Assembly (NCBI GenBank): GCA_977006965.1
Contig: OZ345358.1
Location: 62,001 to 126,000 of the forward strand
Origin: Phymatolithon calcareum
Taxonomy: Eukaryota; Rhodophyta; Florideophyceae; Hapalidiales
Direction: 5' to 3'
Length of the DNA: 64,000 nucleotides
In this document: in pieces, positions 20,306-31,989 of the stretch
Layout: each line of letters begins with the position of its first letter
Numbering within the stretch: the first letter of the stretch is position 1
Notes under the pieces: generated by a model
The model's database searches: none
The model's input: the letters and a program-made list of their open reading frames with translations, nothing else
What the model was told of the DNA's origin: nothing
Translations under genes and position numbers: made by a program

Positions 20306-20809
20306 ACAAACGATACACTTCCGACTTCGTCATTGGGATGTGGAGCTGGTCCACAGAAGCTTCAAAGATGAAACAACAAACAAGTTCAGCAACCGTGTAA
20401 CTCTGTCGCGGGGAACTTACACGAGTTTTCGGCATACAGGCAGTGGGCAGGACCATTGCCTTGGTTCTTGGTGGACATACTTTACATGCTTGTTAATACG
20501 AAACTTGAATGAACGTCTCGTTTAAAATGGTACATTTGTTTCGGCCAAGCACGATTTCCCGTTTGGAACTCTCGACATTCCTTCTGTTCTCCGTCATTGA
20601 GAAGAATACTTATTGCTGCTCTGTTGCTTTGTTCCGGCACAATTTTGGGGAATCCGATTTGTCTCATCTTATTGCCTTAAATTTTCGTTGACAACCTTAA
20701 CGTGGTTGCCAAACAGAATAAGGAATTCGTTCGTGAGTGCGACGAACTGATGCGGAAACACTCGAAACACGGCATTGGATATTTGCTCGTGGAGAAATCC
20801 CCGCCGTCT

Positions 20810-20900
20810 ACATCGCAATGACGAAGTCGGAAGTAGAAGTGTATGGTTCGACGAATTCAAACTAAACTATACACTTCCGACTTCGTCATCGGATGTGGAG
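20810..20900. repeat. Long hairpin, second copy of the GTCGGAAGT type
   Basis: Same loop sequence as at 19279-19378 (GTTCGACGAATTCAAACTAA), with shorter arms. Confidence 0.85.
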
Positions 20901-20919
20901 CTTGTCCACAGAAGCTTCA

Positions 20920-21027
20920 AAGAGGACGACATCCAAGCGCCGAGACCGAAAACCTTGTAACTCTATCGCGGGGAACTCACACGAGTTTCACGGTTTTTGG
21001 TCTCGGCGGTTTGGATGTCGTCCTCTT
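20920..21027. repeat. Long hairpin, about 34-bp arms
   Basis: AGAGGACGACATCCAA near 20921 mirrors TTGGATGTCGTCCTCT near 21012. The arms also share GCCGAGACCGAAAACC with one insertion. Confidence 0.85.
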
Positions 21028-21119
21028 TGACGTCATCGACAATCTCTGGCTCCTCCATAAACTCCGACATTGGTGTTGCTGTGTCTCCGTTTAACATTCA
21101 GCTGGCCTTGGTTTTTTTT

Positions 21120-21690
21120 GGTGGAATTACATTTAAATGAAATGAAAAACTACAACAGTTAAAATTACATCTACATTTTCGCTTACACTTGCAATTACAA
21201 TTAAAATTACAAATACAGTTACCATTTAAATGGCATGAAAAACTACTACAGTTACATTAAAATTACAAATACATATACCCTTACATTTCCAAATACGCTT
21301 ACATGTGCAATCACATTTACAAGTACATTTCCAATTACATTTACAAATACATGTGAAATTGCATTTACAATAACATGAAAAATTTCATTAAAAATTACAT
21401 TTACAATAACATTTACAATTACATTCTTAATTATATTCCCAATAATAACATGTACAATTTCATTAACAATTACATTTACAATTACATATACAATAACATT
21501 AACAATGACAGTCTCAATTACATTCTCAATATTATTCACAATTTCATTTACAATTACATTCCCAATTACATTTACAAATACGTTTAAAATTTCATTCCCA
21601 ATTACATTTTCAATTACGTTTACAATTACATAACCAATTACATTTACAATTTCATTTACAATTACATTCCGAATTACATTTACAATTAGA
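21120..21690. repeat. 12-bp A/T-rich minisatellite, second block
   Basis: Units of the CATTTACAATTA class continue for about 570 bp. A 35-bp stretch (ATGAAAAACTAC) is repeated at 21141 and 21235 at the left edge. Confidence 0.85.
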
Positions 21691-21725
21691 AGCCGTGACC
21701 AATGGTATACTACCATGTGTCACAT

Positions 21726-22450
21726 TATGAAACGAAGTGTATAGCAGCTATAAACTTTCTATCATAACCTAAAAACCATGACCAATAATATATCGTTCCA
21801 CCGTAGCGTATGATACGAAGTGTATAGCAGCTATACACTTTCTATCATAGCCGAGATGCCGTGACCAATAATATATCGTTCTACCGTAGAGTATGATAGA
21901 AAATATATAGCAGCTATACACTTTCTATCATAACCGAGAAGCCGTGACCAATAATATATATTGTTCTACAGTAGAGTATGATACGAAGTGTATAGCAGCT
22001 ATACACGTTCTATATATAACCGAGAAGCCGTGACCAATAATATATCGTTCTACCGTACAGTATGATACGAAGTGTATAGCAGCTATACACTTTCTATCAT
22101 AACCGAGATGCCGTGACCAATAATATATCGATCTACCGTACAGTATGATACGAAGTGTATAGCAGCTATACACTTTCTATCATAACCGAGATGCCGTGAC
22201 CAATATTATATCGTTCTACCGTACAGTATGATACGAAGTGTATAGCAGCTATACACTTTCTATCATAACCGAGAAGCCGTGACCAATAATATAATTCCGT
22301 GTTCCAGAGTATGCCGCTATAATATAGCCGCTTTACACTAGACCTATAGAATGTTCTTGCCAATTTCGACCGCTCGCGTACGAAGCTCTGACAGTGCATA
22401 TTTCTTTGCGAGTCAGAGTATGATACGAAGTGTATAGCAGCTATAAACGA
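21726..22450. repeat. Tandem array of palindrome-A sites (seven full copies plus one truncated)
   Basis: Sites begin at about 21726, 21809, 21891, 21977, 22061, 22144 and 22228, a period of 82-86 bp, with a truncated eighth at 22419. Each reads TATGATACGAAGTGTATAGC, central A, then GCTATACACTTTCTATCATA. The two arms differ at the same two positions in most copies, so the site has a direction. The constant spacer contains CCGTGACCAATAATATA. Confidence 0.93.
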
Positions 22451-23225
22451 AACACATTTTCAATTTAATTTAATTCGATTTTCAATTCGATTTACAAATC
22501 GATCTTCAATTCGATCTTTAATTCGATTCTCAACACGATCCCAAATTCAATTTTCAATTAGATTTTCAATTCGATTTTCAATCTGATTTTCAATGCTATC
22601 CTCACTTCGATTTTAAGTGCGATTTAGAATTCGATTGTTAATTCGATTTTTAACTCGATCTTCAATCCGATTTTCTATTCGATTTTCGATTTCCTTTTCA
22701 ATGCGACTTCAGATTCAATTTCCAATTCGAATATTAATCCAATTTTCAATTCAATTTTCAATCAGATTTTCAAGTCGACTTTCGATTTGATATTCAATGC
22801 CATTTCAAATCCGAAGCTCAATCTGACTTCCGGTTTAATTTTCAATTCAACCTTCAATTCGATTTTCAATTCGATCTTCAAATATATTATCAAAATGAAT
22901 TTTTGTTCCATTTTTGATTCAATATTGAACTCCATCATTAATTCGATTTTCAAATCGATCATACAATTTCATTGCCAATTCCAATCACATTTACATTGTC
23001 AATTACATTTTTAATTACATTTGAAATGACATTTGCAATTACATTTTGAATAACATTTGAAATAACATTTACAATTGAAATTGAAACTACGTTTACAATT
23101 ACATTTGAAATTCCATTTGCAATTACATTTGCAATTACAAGAGTAATTACATTAACAGTAAAATTTGCAATTACATTTTCAATTCCATTTGCAATTACAT
23201 TTGAATTTACGATTTCTCATATATT
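22450..23225. repeat. 12-bp A/T-rich minisatellite, third block with a unit switch
   Basis: From about 22450 to 22960 the unit is of CAATTCGATTTT type. From about 22970 to 23220 it becomes CATTTGCAATTA type. Confidence 0.85.
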
Positions 23226-23264
23226 AACAAGTAGAGGGAAATTCCCGTTCCGTAAGGAATAGAG

Positions 23265-24857
23265 AATATGGAATAGGGAATAGGGAATAGGGAATAGGGA
23301 ATAGGGAATAGGGATAAGGGAATAGGGAATAAGGGAATGGGAATAGGGAATAGGGAATAGGGAATAGGGAATAGGGAATAGGGAATAGGGAATAGGGAAT
23401 AGGGGAATAGGGAATAGGGAATAGGGAATAGGGAATAGGGAATAGGGAATAGGGAATAGGGAATAGGGAATAGGGAATAGGGAATAGGGAATAGGGAATA
23501 GGGAATAGGGAATAGGGAATAGGGAATAGGGAATAGGGAATAGGGAATAGGGAATAGGGAATAGGGAATAGGGAATAGGGAATAGGGAATAGGGAATAGG
23601 GAATAGGGAATAGGGAATAGGGAATAGGGAATAGGGAATAGGGAATAGGGAATAGGGAATAGGGAATAGGGAATAGGGAATAGGGAATAGGGAATAGGGA
23701 ATAGGGAATAGGGAATAGGGAATAGGGAATAGGGAATAGGGAATAGGGAATAGGGAATAGGGAATAGGGAATAGGGAATAGGGAATAGGGAATAGGGAAT
23801 AGGGAATAGGGAATAGGGAATAGGGAATAGGGAATAGGGAATAGGGAATAGGGAATAGGGAATAGGGAATAGGGAATAGGGAATAGGGAATAGGGAATAG
23901 GGAATAGGGAATAGGGAATAGGGAATAGGGAATAGGGAATAGGGAATAGGGAATAGGGAATAGGGAATAGGGAATAGGGAATAGGGAATAGGGAATAGGG
24001 AATAGGGAATAGGGAATAGGGAATAGGGAATAGGGAATAGGGAATAGGGAATAGGGAATAGGGAATAGGGAATAGGGAATAGGGAATAGGGAATAGGGAA
24101 TAGGGAATAGGGAATAGGGAATAGGGAATAGGGAATAGGGAATAGGGAATAGGGAATAGGGAATAGGGAATAGGGAATAGGGAATAGGGAATAGGGAATA
24201 GGGAATAGGGAATAGGGAATAGGGAATAGGGAATAGGGAATAGGGAATAGGGAATAGGGAATAGGGAATAGGGAATAGGGAATAGGGAATAGGGAATAGG
24301 GAATAGGGAATAGGGAATAGGGAATAGGGAATAGGGAATAGGGAATAGGGAATAGGGAATAGGGAATAGGGAATAGGGAATAGGGAATAGGGAATAGGGA
24401 ATAGGGAATAGGGAATAGGGAATATAGGGAATAGGGAATAGGGAATAGGGAATAGGGAATAGGGAATAGGGAATAGGGAATAGGGAATAGGGGAATAGGG
24501 AATAGGGAATAGGGAATAGGGAATAGGGAATAGGGAATAGGGAATAGGGAATAGGGAATAGGGAATAGGGAATAGGGAATAGGGAATAGGGAATAGGGAA
24601 TAGGGAATAGGGAATAGGGAATAGGGAATAGGGAATAGGGAATAGGGAATAGGGAATAGGGAATAGGGAATAGGGAATAGGGAATAGGGAATAGGGAATA
24701 GGGAATAGGGAATAGGGAATAGGGAATAGGGAATAGGGAATAGGGAATAGGGAATAGGGAATAGGGAATAGGGAATAGGGAATAGGGAATAGGGAATAGG
24801 GAATAGGGAATAGGGAATAGGGAATAGGAATAGGGAATAGGGAATAGGGAATAGGGA
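23265..24857. repeat. GGGAATA heptamer satellite
   Basis: About 1.6 kb of nearly uninterrupted GGGAATA tandem units (roughly 225 copies), with rare single-base or dinucleotide indels (for example near 23313, 23400, 24424 and 24490). It runs into an assembly gap, so the true length is unknown. Confidence 0.97.
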
Positions 24858-24957
24858 NNNNNNNNNNNNNNNNNNNNNNNNNNNNNNNNNNNNNNNNNNN
24901 NNNNNNNNNNNNNNNNNNNNNNNNNNNNNNNNNNNNNNNNNNNNNNNNNNNNNNNNN
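24858..24957. other. Assembly gap of 100 N
   Basis: Exactly 100 N follow the heptamer satellite. This is a conventional placeholder, so linkage and distance across it are not guaranteed. Confidence 0.99.
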
Positions 24958-25990
24958 AACTATATAGGGTACGGTGGACTTATCAATATGAGATCAAATG
25001 CTTGAGGAATAGGGAGCAAAGTAGTTTCCGATAATTAGAGGTTATAATTCCGTTTCATGTTACGCTTGGGATACTTGTCTCTCAGCGGGCAGATTTGCGC
25101 ACTGCACATGCATTCCGGGGTGGCCAGATGCACGTGTCTTTGTGGTCAAGGCACACTTTTTGGGGTCACGAGAGGAAGGGGGGCGGATATGCTCAAGGAG
25201 TATAGCTCACATGATATCCTGACGCTAGCCCAGTGGTTTAGAAGGCGATGGTGCAGCATTCTGGGATAGTCCACGAATTACAAGCTGGATTTTGGATGAG
25301 GAAGACCAAAGGTAGATTGTAACGAGGTTGGAAATGGAGTCATTGGTATGAATGCGTGGTTGCTGGTTTGGGATGGGTCATTAACAACTGGAAAAGTTTC
25401 TATAGTTATGTCGATAAGCTCGTCGACGAGATGAGAATTCGGCTGGACAGGCTGGTACTCGCGCGACTGAGGAACGGATTTGAAGAGAACTTGTCGCCCG
25501 GAGATTCGAAGGATGCCCTGAGGTCAGTAAAGCACCATCTTCGAAGCTGGAATGTAAGGTTTGATGTAAGTGCAAGTACCAGCGGTAGCAGAGCAAAGAA
25601 TGGAGCAACGAGCCGCAATAGTGGATGCATACATCGAGTCGAGTCCTTCCTCGTACAGAAGAACATTGGTTGGTCAGTAGGAGAAGAGAGAGCTGTCTCG
25701 ACGTCTTTTTAGAAATGATACGGCATGATCTATATTTCCTTCATGAAACATTGTGTTTTTAACGCATGTGCTGTCAGAGCTGTTCATATTTTCCTCTTAA
25801 ACGGTTTGGTCCACAACTGTAACAGAATCCATTCACTTGTGATGTTGGTTGCATACATCGAAGCATGGAGCATGCTAGTGCTATCAGAGGCTTAGAGTGC
25901 AATCCTAAACCGTGAGCATTCATCATTCATTCATTTGCCTCTTTTCCCTAATGCGGCTAGTACAGACTCGAGGTTTTACGTCTTCTCTGA
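24958..25990. other. No recognised gene
   Basis: Open frames are short. One at 25356-25712 (+, 118 codons) has no recognisable motif and no supporting context. Confidence 0.5.
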
Positions 25991-25991
25991 T

Positions 25992-26591
25992 ATGTCCTGC
26001 AGAGTGAAGAGGACAAACTTAGAGCTTCTAAATGGCCCTCTTTGCGTCGTGAGCTCCCCTTCCACGGCGCCTCCTCGCAGTTCTCATTTTTTGGATCTCT
26101 TAACTGCAGTCTTCGCGATTGGCTTAATTTGCCGTATTTCCTTTGCTGTAATTAGCAACCGCTACTTTCCCATGCACTATTCTGCACACAGCATCGACAC
26201 CGCACATCCCGGTGTCCGCGCATCGATGGAGAACGCGACGTAAGTAGATTGCATCCCCCTGAAGGGCGTTTTGCAAGCGCCGACTGTCAGAACCAGCGCG
26301 TTGACATCAGCGTCGGCGTTGCAGTAGCTCTTTTACACCACTTTCCTTTGGCCCTTCTCATGTGGTGGTGCCATTCGCGCAAAATCCCCCTAAATCCGAT
26401 GCAGGCTGGCCGTTATCCAACTTCACCGTCATCTCTCTATTGATTTTCCTGGTCGTCTTTCGCGCCTTCCTCTTCCGCCGCCGGCTGCAAAACCGCAACA
26501 TCCGTGCAAACAGCGGCGTCAGCGTGGCAGCAGCATGCTCTCGTTTCCTGTCGCGCCGATCCCGACCGAGTACGCCGGCCCGTGCAGATAA
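25992..26591 (+). CDS. Candidate two-exon gene for a small membrane protein, unrecognised
   Basis: From the ATG at 25992 a frame runs to a strong donor (ACGTAAGT, exon end 26239). An acceptor ATGCAG at 26404 restores the frame, which then stays open to TAA at 26589-26591. The first exon encodes a hydrophobic stretch (LLTAVFAIGLICRISFAV) that could span a membrane. The second is basic and Pro-rich. An overlapping frame also encodes a hydrophobic stretch (FTVISLLIFLVVFRAFLF), so the exon structure is uncertain. No family was recognised. Confidence 0.3.
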
Positions 26592-28959
26592 CTCAAGAGT
26601 AGTGTCTTCAATATCTCACCGTTCACGGACCGGCTGGTGTTTCTCGTTGTTGCAATTGCGTTTTCGTCGACGTTCTTCCGTCTCGTCTGGAAACGACGAT
26701 AGGCTCCAGACTTGAAGGACTCGAATCACGCGTCGGATGATGTGGCGAGGACGACGAGGCCGGCTGGCGGCTCGACAGATTAGAGATTGCGATCTGCGGG
26801 GCAGGAAGGGGCGGAGGCGGATGCGGAGGAAGATTCGGTTTGCGCGGTATGTACTACGGAATTGTAGGGGAAGCCGGCTGCAATGGTGATTTGCCAGCGT
26901 CGATTTCAAGAAGCGCGGGTGCGCGATTGATTGCGAAAGGCAGCGGTGCCGTTGTGTCCGTTGAGTAAGTCGAAGTCTGAACCGGCGGATGGGACGGTTT
27001 AATTTCATAAGGTGGGTGATTGTTTCTGGAGATTCAATGACGGGAGGATCCTTTCGACATGACTGAAACGAAATTTGAAACTGTAAATTTGTTATCTGGC
27101 GCTTTCTTCCTTCGAATGGTGCATCTCTTTCTTGGGTTGGGATCTCTTGATTTGCGGCATTTTTGCTTCCCGCCCTACGAATCTTACTTCGGCGACCGCT
27201 GACGACGTCGCACATCCGACGCTAACGGCTGGCGGCACGAGTTGCACATTCGCCTCGCATTTTTTCGTGCTCCGAAATCGGCTATAATTTTTATTTCTGG
27301 TTCTCCCTCGTATTGTCAGTCTATTACTCTCATTTAGAGACGTAAAGAGCCCCGTCAGCAGAGTAGCGCAGCCGACTCGCAAGGCTGTCTTCACGGCGCA
27401 CTGGGGACTTTCGGTCCTGGTGCGGCACGATCGGACGCAGAGGATACATTTTGCGTGTAGCGCGGCGCACATGTTCAACCGCAGAATTGCTGGACACATT
27501 ACCTGGCGAGCCCGGGGCCTTTATTCGGTTCCAAAAGCGCTTGGGAAAGTACGGATGTACTGACCACGCTTTGTCCGGTGAGCCTGGAACGTGATTGACC
27601 AGCGTAAGGAGAGCTCCAGCCACTGCCACGCACTCACAGTGCTGGATTATTTTCTGCAGTTGACTGCGTTTCGGTCTCCTGTTTGCGTGGCTGAATGAAA
27701 GAGAGCTTGGCATTAGCGCGGTGTGGCGAAGACATGGTTCTTCTGTAAATTGCTGCGGAAGGGACTGTGTGCGCTCGTCGATTTTAGGGCTATGCAACCG
27801 GAAGATGAAATGAGAAACATGATCATGTGGACTATTGCACATGTGGTGAAAGGGTGTGAGCGGAAGAAAAATTTGTGCCAAAATCTGGCACGATTTTTTT
27901 CTCTCTGTAAAGAGACTTTAAAATCAACTGGTGCTTGGTGAACGCCAGGCGGTGTCGTATAGATCTGGCGGCAACGGTTTCGTCTTTTGCGTTGATTTCC
28001 TTTCTTGTTGCCTGCGTTCCGACTAATCCGTAACGTTTCATGACATAGTTCTAGAATTAAATACATAATACTCAAATGGCACAAGCCCCAAGTTTACTTG
28101 CACTGCCCAATCTCAACTCCGGCTAATGACTTTTGTAGCGCTGCGGTGCCAGTCAAAGTTTCTGATCACAATAATACTGTGCACAGCGCTCACATGAGCG
28201 AAAATTAACGATTGAATGTTTCAGTTTGAAGCCTTTTACTTCTATGTAATCGAGATCCGGTTAGCTTTAAACAAAGCCGCGGTGTTTGATTCTCATTTTC
28301 AACTCTGTCTTTTAGTTAGAGAGAGCGCGGACTCATATGACTATTGAAAGTCATCCAATCGGCAAAAATGCTATGTGTGAGTCATTGAAGTGAGTAACCA
28401 TATCTGATATAATGCTGATATGGAACTCAAACTCCCCCGCTCGAGCGGCTGAAAAAGATGTAAGCGATTAAGACGCAATCAATTGCTATTCCAAAGCAAG
28501 TTTACCAAAACGGGACATTCATTTGAAGGCCGAAAAATGAAGATTTGCTGGGAGGAAATTTGAATGTAAAGTTCTCCGAACGTCTCCATTTTGTGCCTTG
28601 AATCCTGATCTGTAATAGTAGCTTTGTTCTATTGAAAAAAGAGCTCTTGAATCCAAAAGAGGGCTTTTCGATTTTCAGTGCTTAGAGGACCAGGATCGTC
28701 TTTAACCTAACATGAAGAAGTAGGATCCCAAGAAATGTACCCTATCCAGTCAGCTATCTCCAGATTCAGTCCGGATTTCAGTACACATTTCTGAGCAAAA
28801 CTCGTTTTACGGACCAATGTCGACAACAGTTCTTGAGATCAAACAGGTACTTCTTATTTCTGCCTCATCTAAAGGACTTGTATTCGCTACAGTACTCATG
28901 TGCATGATGTGACTTCGCGAGACACCGGACCCCTGCCTACGCTACGCTCGTTCACAATC
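26592..28959. other. No recognised gene
   Basis: Several overlapping open frames of 70-200 codons occur on both strands (for example 26616-27215 and 27330-27881 on the minus strand). They lack recognisable domains, and their composition shifts with local base bias. Confidence 0.45.
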
Positions 28960-29043
28960 ATGTTTTCATTTCGCGCCTTAGTGTTTCTGTGTTTTTTTGC
29001 TGTTTTCGCAACAGCGAGTGCTGTCAATTCTCCCCGTGATTAG
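28960..29043 (+). CDS. Tiny ORF with signal-peptide-like sequence (27 aa)
   Basis: ATG at 28960 encodes a basic start, a hydrophobic core (LVFLCFFAVFATASA) with an AxA-type cleavage site, six further residues and TAG. It is either the first exon of a secreted protein gene or a chance ORF. No continuation was found. Confidence 0.25.
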   Translation: MFSFRALVFLCFFAVFATASAVNSPRD

Positions 29044-29712
29044 CTCAGAGTACAAGTCCAAAGCAGTCCCGGATTTGCCGACATTCGCATGACCATTATT
29101 CAAATTTGGCAATGGTTTTATGCCGAGCAAGCAATTGCGAAGAGGCTATATATTCCGTTCCGCCAACGCATCTATCATTTTCATTACAATGATAGTCTTC
29201 TTGTCATCTCAATTTACGCTCTGCGTAACAGCACTGCATTTATTGGAGGGAAAAGCTGGAAGTTTTATAATCTACAACGTTCCGCACAGCAGCCTCTCGG
29301 GTTGCGATGTATATCTTGCGCGCGTTAGGTTCAAGGGCTCCTTGGCTCCGAAATCATGTAAAAGCACCCTCAGGGGATATCTTACGCAACATCGGCACCT
29401 GAGATTACGAACTATTTCTTTAATGCATTAGTTGAGGGCTACTCTGCGTACGGAGAGCAGGTCTGGGGATCAACTATGGGCGTCTTCGAAATCTATCAAG
29501 TATCAAAGTCTATTTAGCTTCCAGCTTTGTTCTATTTACTTCAGACAACTATCGATAGAGGTAACGCGAAGCTAGATGACATACACTTTCTACTTTATCA
29601 CACTATCGCTACTAGACACCATACGAAGATTTCTGTGATACCCAAAATTTTAGAACATCTGGCTCATCAACTGATCGCAGAGTACCCCGCTGAGATATGA
29701 TACTGTCACTTT

Positions 29713-30242
29713 TGAAGAATATATGCATCTTCTGTTGTACACAATACTGGAGCTCTAGCAAGCCATGCCACCGTTGATATCACCGGTTGCTGTTCTCGAT
29801 GCCTTATCCGCCAATTGTCGGAAACGGACACCCCGGGGTCTGTTCGTCGATTCTATCGAGCAAAGGTAAATGCATGGGTCTGCTCAGAATGCGCATCAAC
29901 TTTTTTTGGCAGAGGAGAAATGATTTTTATCTCGACAAAATGCCAAAGATACCCAAAATTGAGGATTTCCTGCTCACGATCGACAGTTCAAACACGGTGC
30001 AGGACTGGATATTATCACCCTCAACGCACCGGCTGGAATTGAAGATGGGGTTTGGTAGGACTGGAACACACCTAGCTGAATCCATGATGTACATCACGTG
30101 GTTTAAACAAATGCTGATCTTGCATAAATTTAACAATCCAAAAGCTCGTGTCAAGGAACAGTCTTGCTCATCCCAGAATGCTGCGCAGGGCATACATCGT
30201 GTCAAAATGCTTTTCGCGGTTCGAAATAGGGATTCTTGGTGA
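29713..30242 (+). CDS. Candidate spliced ORF, unrecognised
   Basis: A frame open from 29713 without ATG reaches a possible donor (AAAGGTAAAT) at about 29867. A 48-nt intron ending CTTTTTTTGGCAG would join it in phase to a frame open to 30242, containing PKIPKIEDFLLTIDSSNT. The join is plausible from splice signals alone. No domain was recognised and no ATG is seen. Confidence 0.25.
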
Positions 30243-30395
30243 TCGTGATGGTACAAGCATGTATTTGGCTGACTGTACGGTCCATGGTTGACTTCAGTGG
30301 GCAAATAAGATTTTCAGCACCTCATGACCGTTCTTGTTGAAGAATGATGATAGAAACTATAATAGGGCTTTACATATGACAGGGATGAAAGGCTC

Positions 30396-30645
30396 CACAG
30401 GCGAGACGACTGCCAAGTTGACTGCCTGTAGGTAGTCAAATGCTTACAGAAGTCGTCGTGAAGACTGGATGTAAATAGTTGACTGCTCCTGTTTCAAAGC
30501 AGTCGACCAGAATTGTTATAAAGACTGGAACTATCCGACTGGTAGTCGTTGTCCAGTCTTTCATAAGACTGCTTACACATTCTTGGCAATGACTGGTTGC
30601 TCCGGACGACTGCCAAAACCAGACTGGTTCGACTACAGCACTTCT
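30396..30645. repeat. Left subterminal repeats of the 12.6-kb element
   Basis: At least a dozen copies of GACTGG, CAGTC or AGTCGTC in both orientations within 250 bp, typical of transposase-binding subterminal regions. Confidence 0.8.
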
Positions 30646-30732
30646 AGTATAGCTTGCTTATTTAAAACGGCGAAGGCCCTGGCGCTGCATATCAACTGCC
30701 GCCGCCATAGGCAGCATGCGCTCTAGTTTGAT

Positions 30733-31919
30733 TCATTTCGAAGTGTGCGGACAAGCGCGAGCGAAAAAAGAGAAGCGATCTTGCGTCAATAATGAGAACC
30801 CTGGAAGAATGTAAATCTTAAACAAGCCCTCGTCTCTGGTATCCTTGCACCACACAGGGCTCAGGGCGATATTGCTCACTTTTTGTGCTTGGAACAAGTC
30901 ATTTGTTTTTACTAAATGCTTTGAAATTATTATCTGCTTTCCGGACAATGAAGAAACGTTATTGATATTTGAGTTCACGGAAACGGTGAGGGCCGTGGTG
31001 CGCCCCGGATAGCCCGATGATAATGACGATATAGCGGTCAGAACATTTAACGAAATGGGCAGAGGGAGAGAGAGATATTTATTTGATTTTAGAAGATGGC
31101 CGTAGAGCAATGATGAGCGTATAAGCCTGCTTCCTCCACTTCTCTAATAATCGGCAGACGACGCGGTATCGACCTTAACAAGTTCAGTAAACCGTTTCCA
31201 AAATGTGCAATAACGGTGCAATTGCAGTTCCGTAAATGTTACTGCAGTCAGACCTCGATAAATGGATGGGCAATGTGGAATGGTCCAATATTCTCAAAAT
31301 CGAGGTTATTCTCAAGTCGAATTTTGAATCATAAGTTTTGGATCACACGTGTGCCGAACAGTAGCCATATTCTACTGTACTGTATGCCAATGGCAGGAGA
31401 AACATGAAAAGTACTTACAGTATTCTACGAGTGAGGATATGCTCCGTGTACGCTAAACAAAATTATAAAAAAATTTAAGGTATGCCCCTTGACCTCGAAC
31501 ATGAAGTAATGCTCCTATCAAATATTCTAGAATCCTTTAATTTTCGTTAAATTTAGGCGGATATGATTATTGTGGTTGTTTCATTACAAACGCACTGCAT
31601 GCCAGTGAGGAAAAATTCACGATGAATATGCATTTCTGGTGTTAAACTGGCTATTGTAATCTCAAACGATACGTGGACACCTTCAAAATAAATAACAAGT
31701 ACTTGTCTAAAACGGCGCAGAGAGATTGCTCTTAAATTATTTGCGGAGAACAGTCTCTGCGGTTGGATTTGTGCACTGTTCAAAGCCCTTACCCGCAGCC
31801 TCGATCGCCAACTTTGAGTCTACTGCACACTGGGGGAGCACGGCGCATGTTTTGATTGGAAATATTAAATTCGTGGACGTGGGGCCCGGTCTCGGAGGTA
31901 TGATGCTTTTTGGGCTCAC
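30733..31919 (-). pseudogene. Fragments of a minus-strand gene inside the transposon, unrecognised
   Basis: Minus-strand frames at 30733-31110, 31553-31783 and 31737-31919 share a Ser/Thr/Ile-rich, beta-strand-like style (for example TTALTVSVNSNINNVSSLSG) suggesting exons of one extracellular-type protein. Their relation to the transposon is unclear. They could be captured host sequence. Confidence 0.25.
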
Positions 31920-31989
31920 GGACCTGAATCATATAGTTAAGGAGTCCGTATTTTCGAGTTCCAGAACTCATTGACTGGAGGCCGCATTT

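Larger units (their letters stand above)
19339..20761. repeat. Direct duplication of about 430-450 bp (19339-19775 and 20309-20761)
   Basis: Both copies begin at TACACTTCCGACTTCGTCAT, pass through shared blocks such as TTGTTCCGGCAC and CGTTCGTGAGTGCGACGAA, and end just after GATGCGGAAACA. The second copy contains an extra block near 20540 (TTCGGCCAAGCACG) that the first lacks. No coding function was recognised. Confidence 0.8.

Noticed and set aside
21252-21716. 154-codon minus-strand frame with repeated Val/Ile/Asn
   Set aside because: Pure translation of the 12-mer array.
21809-21848. loxP identity of the palindromic sites
   Set aside because: They share only a general arm-spacer-arm form and a TACGAAG string. 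The centre is one base, not eight, and no recombinase gene was seen in the window.
21726-22450. CRISPR-like regular array
   Set aside because: Both the repeat and the spacer are conserved between units, and the sequence context is eukaryotic, so there are no variable spacers.
23265-24857. Calling the GGGAATA array the telomere
   Set aside because: It is internal to a scaffold with genes on both sides and an unsized gap, so only a telomere-like form can be stated.
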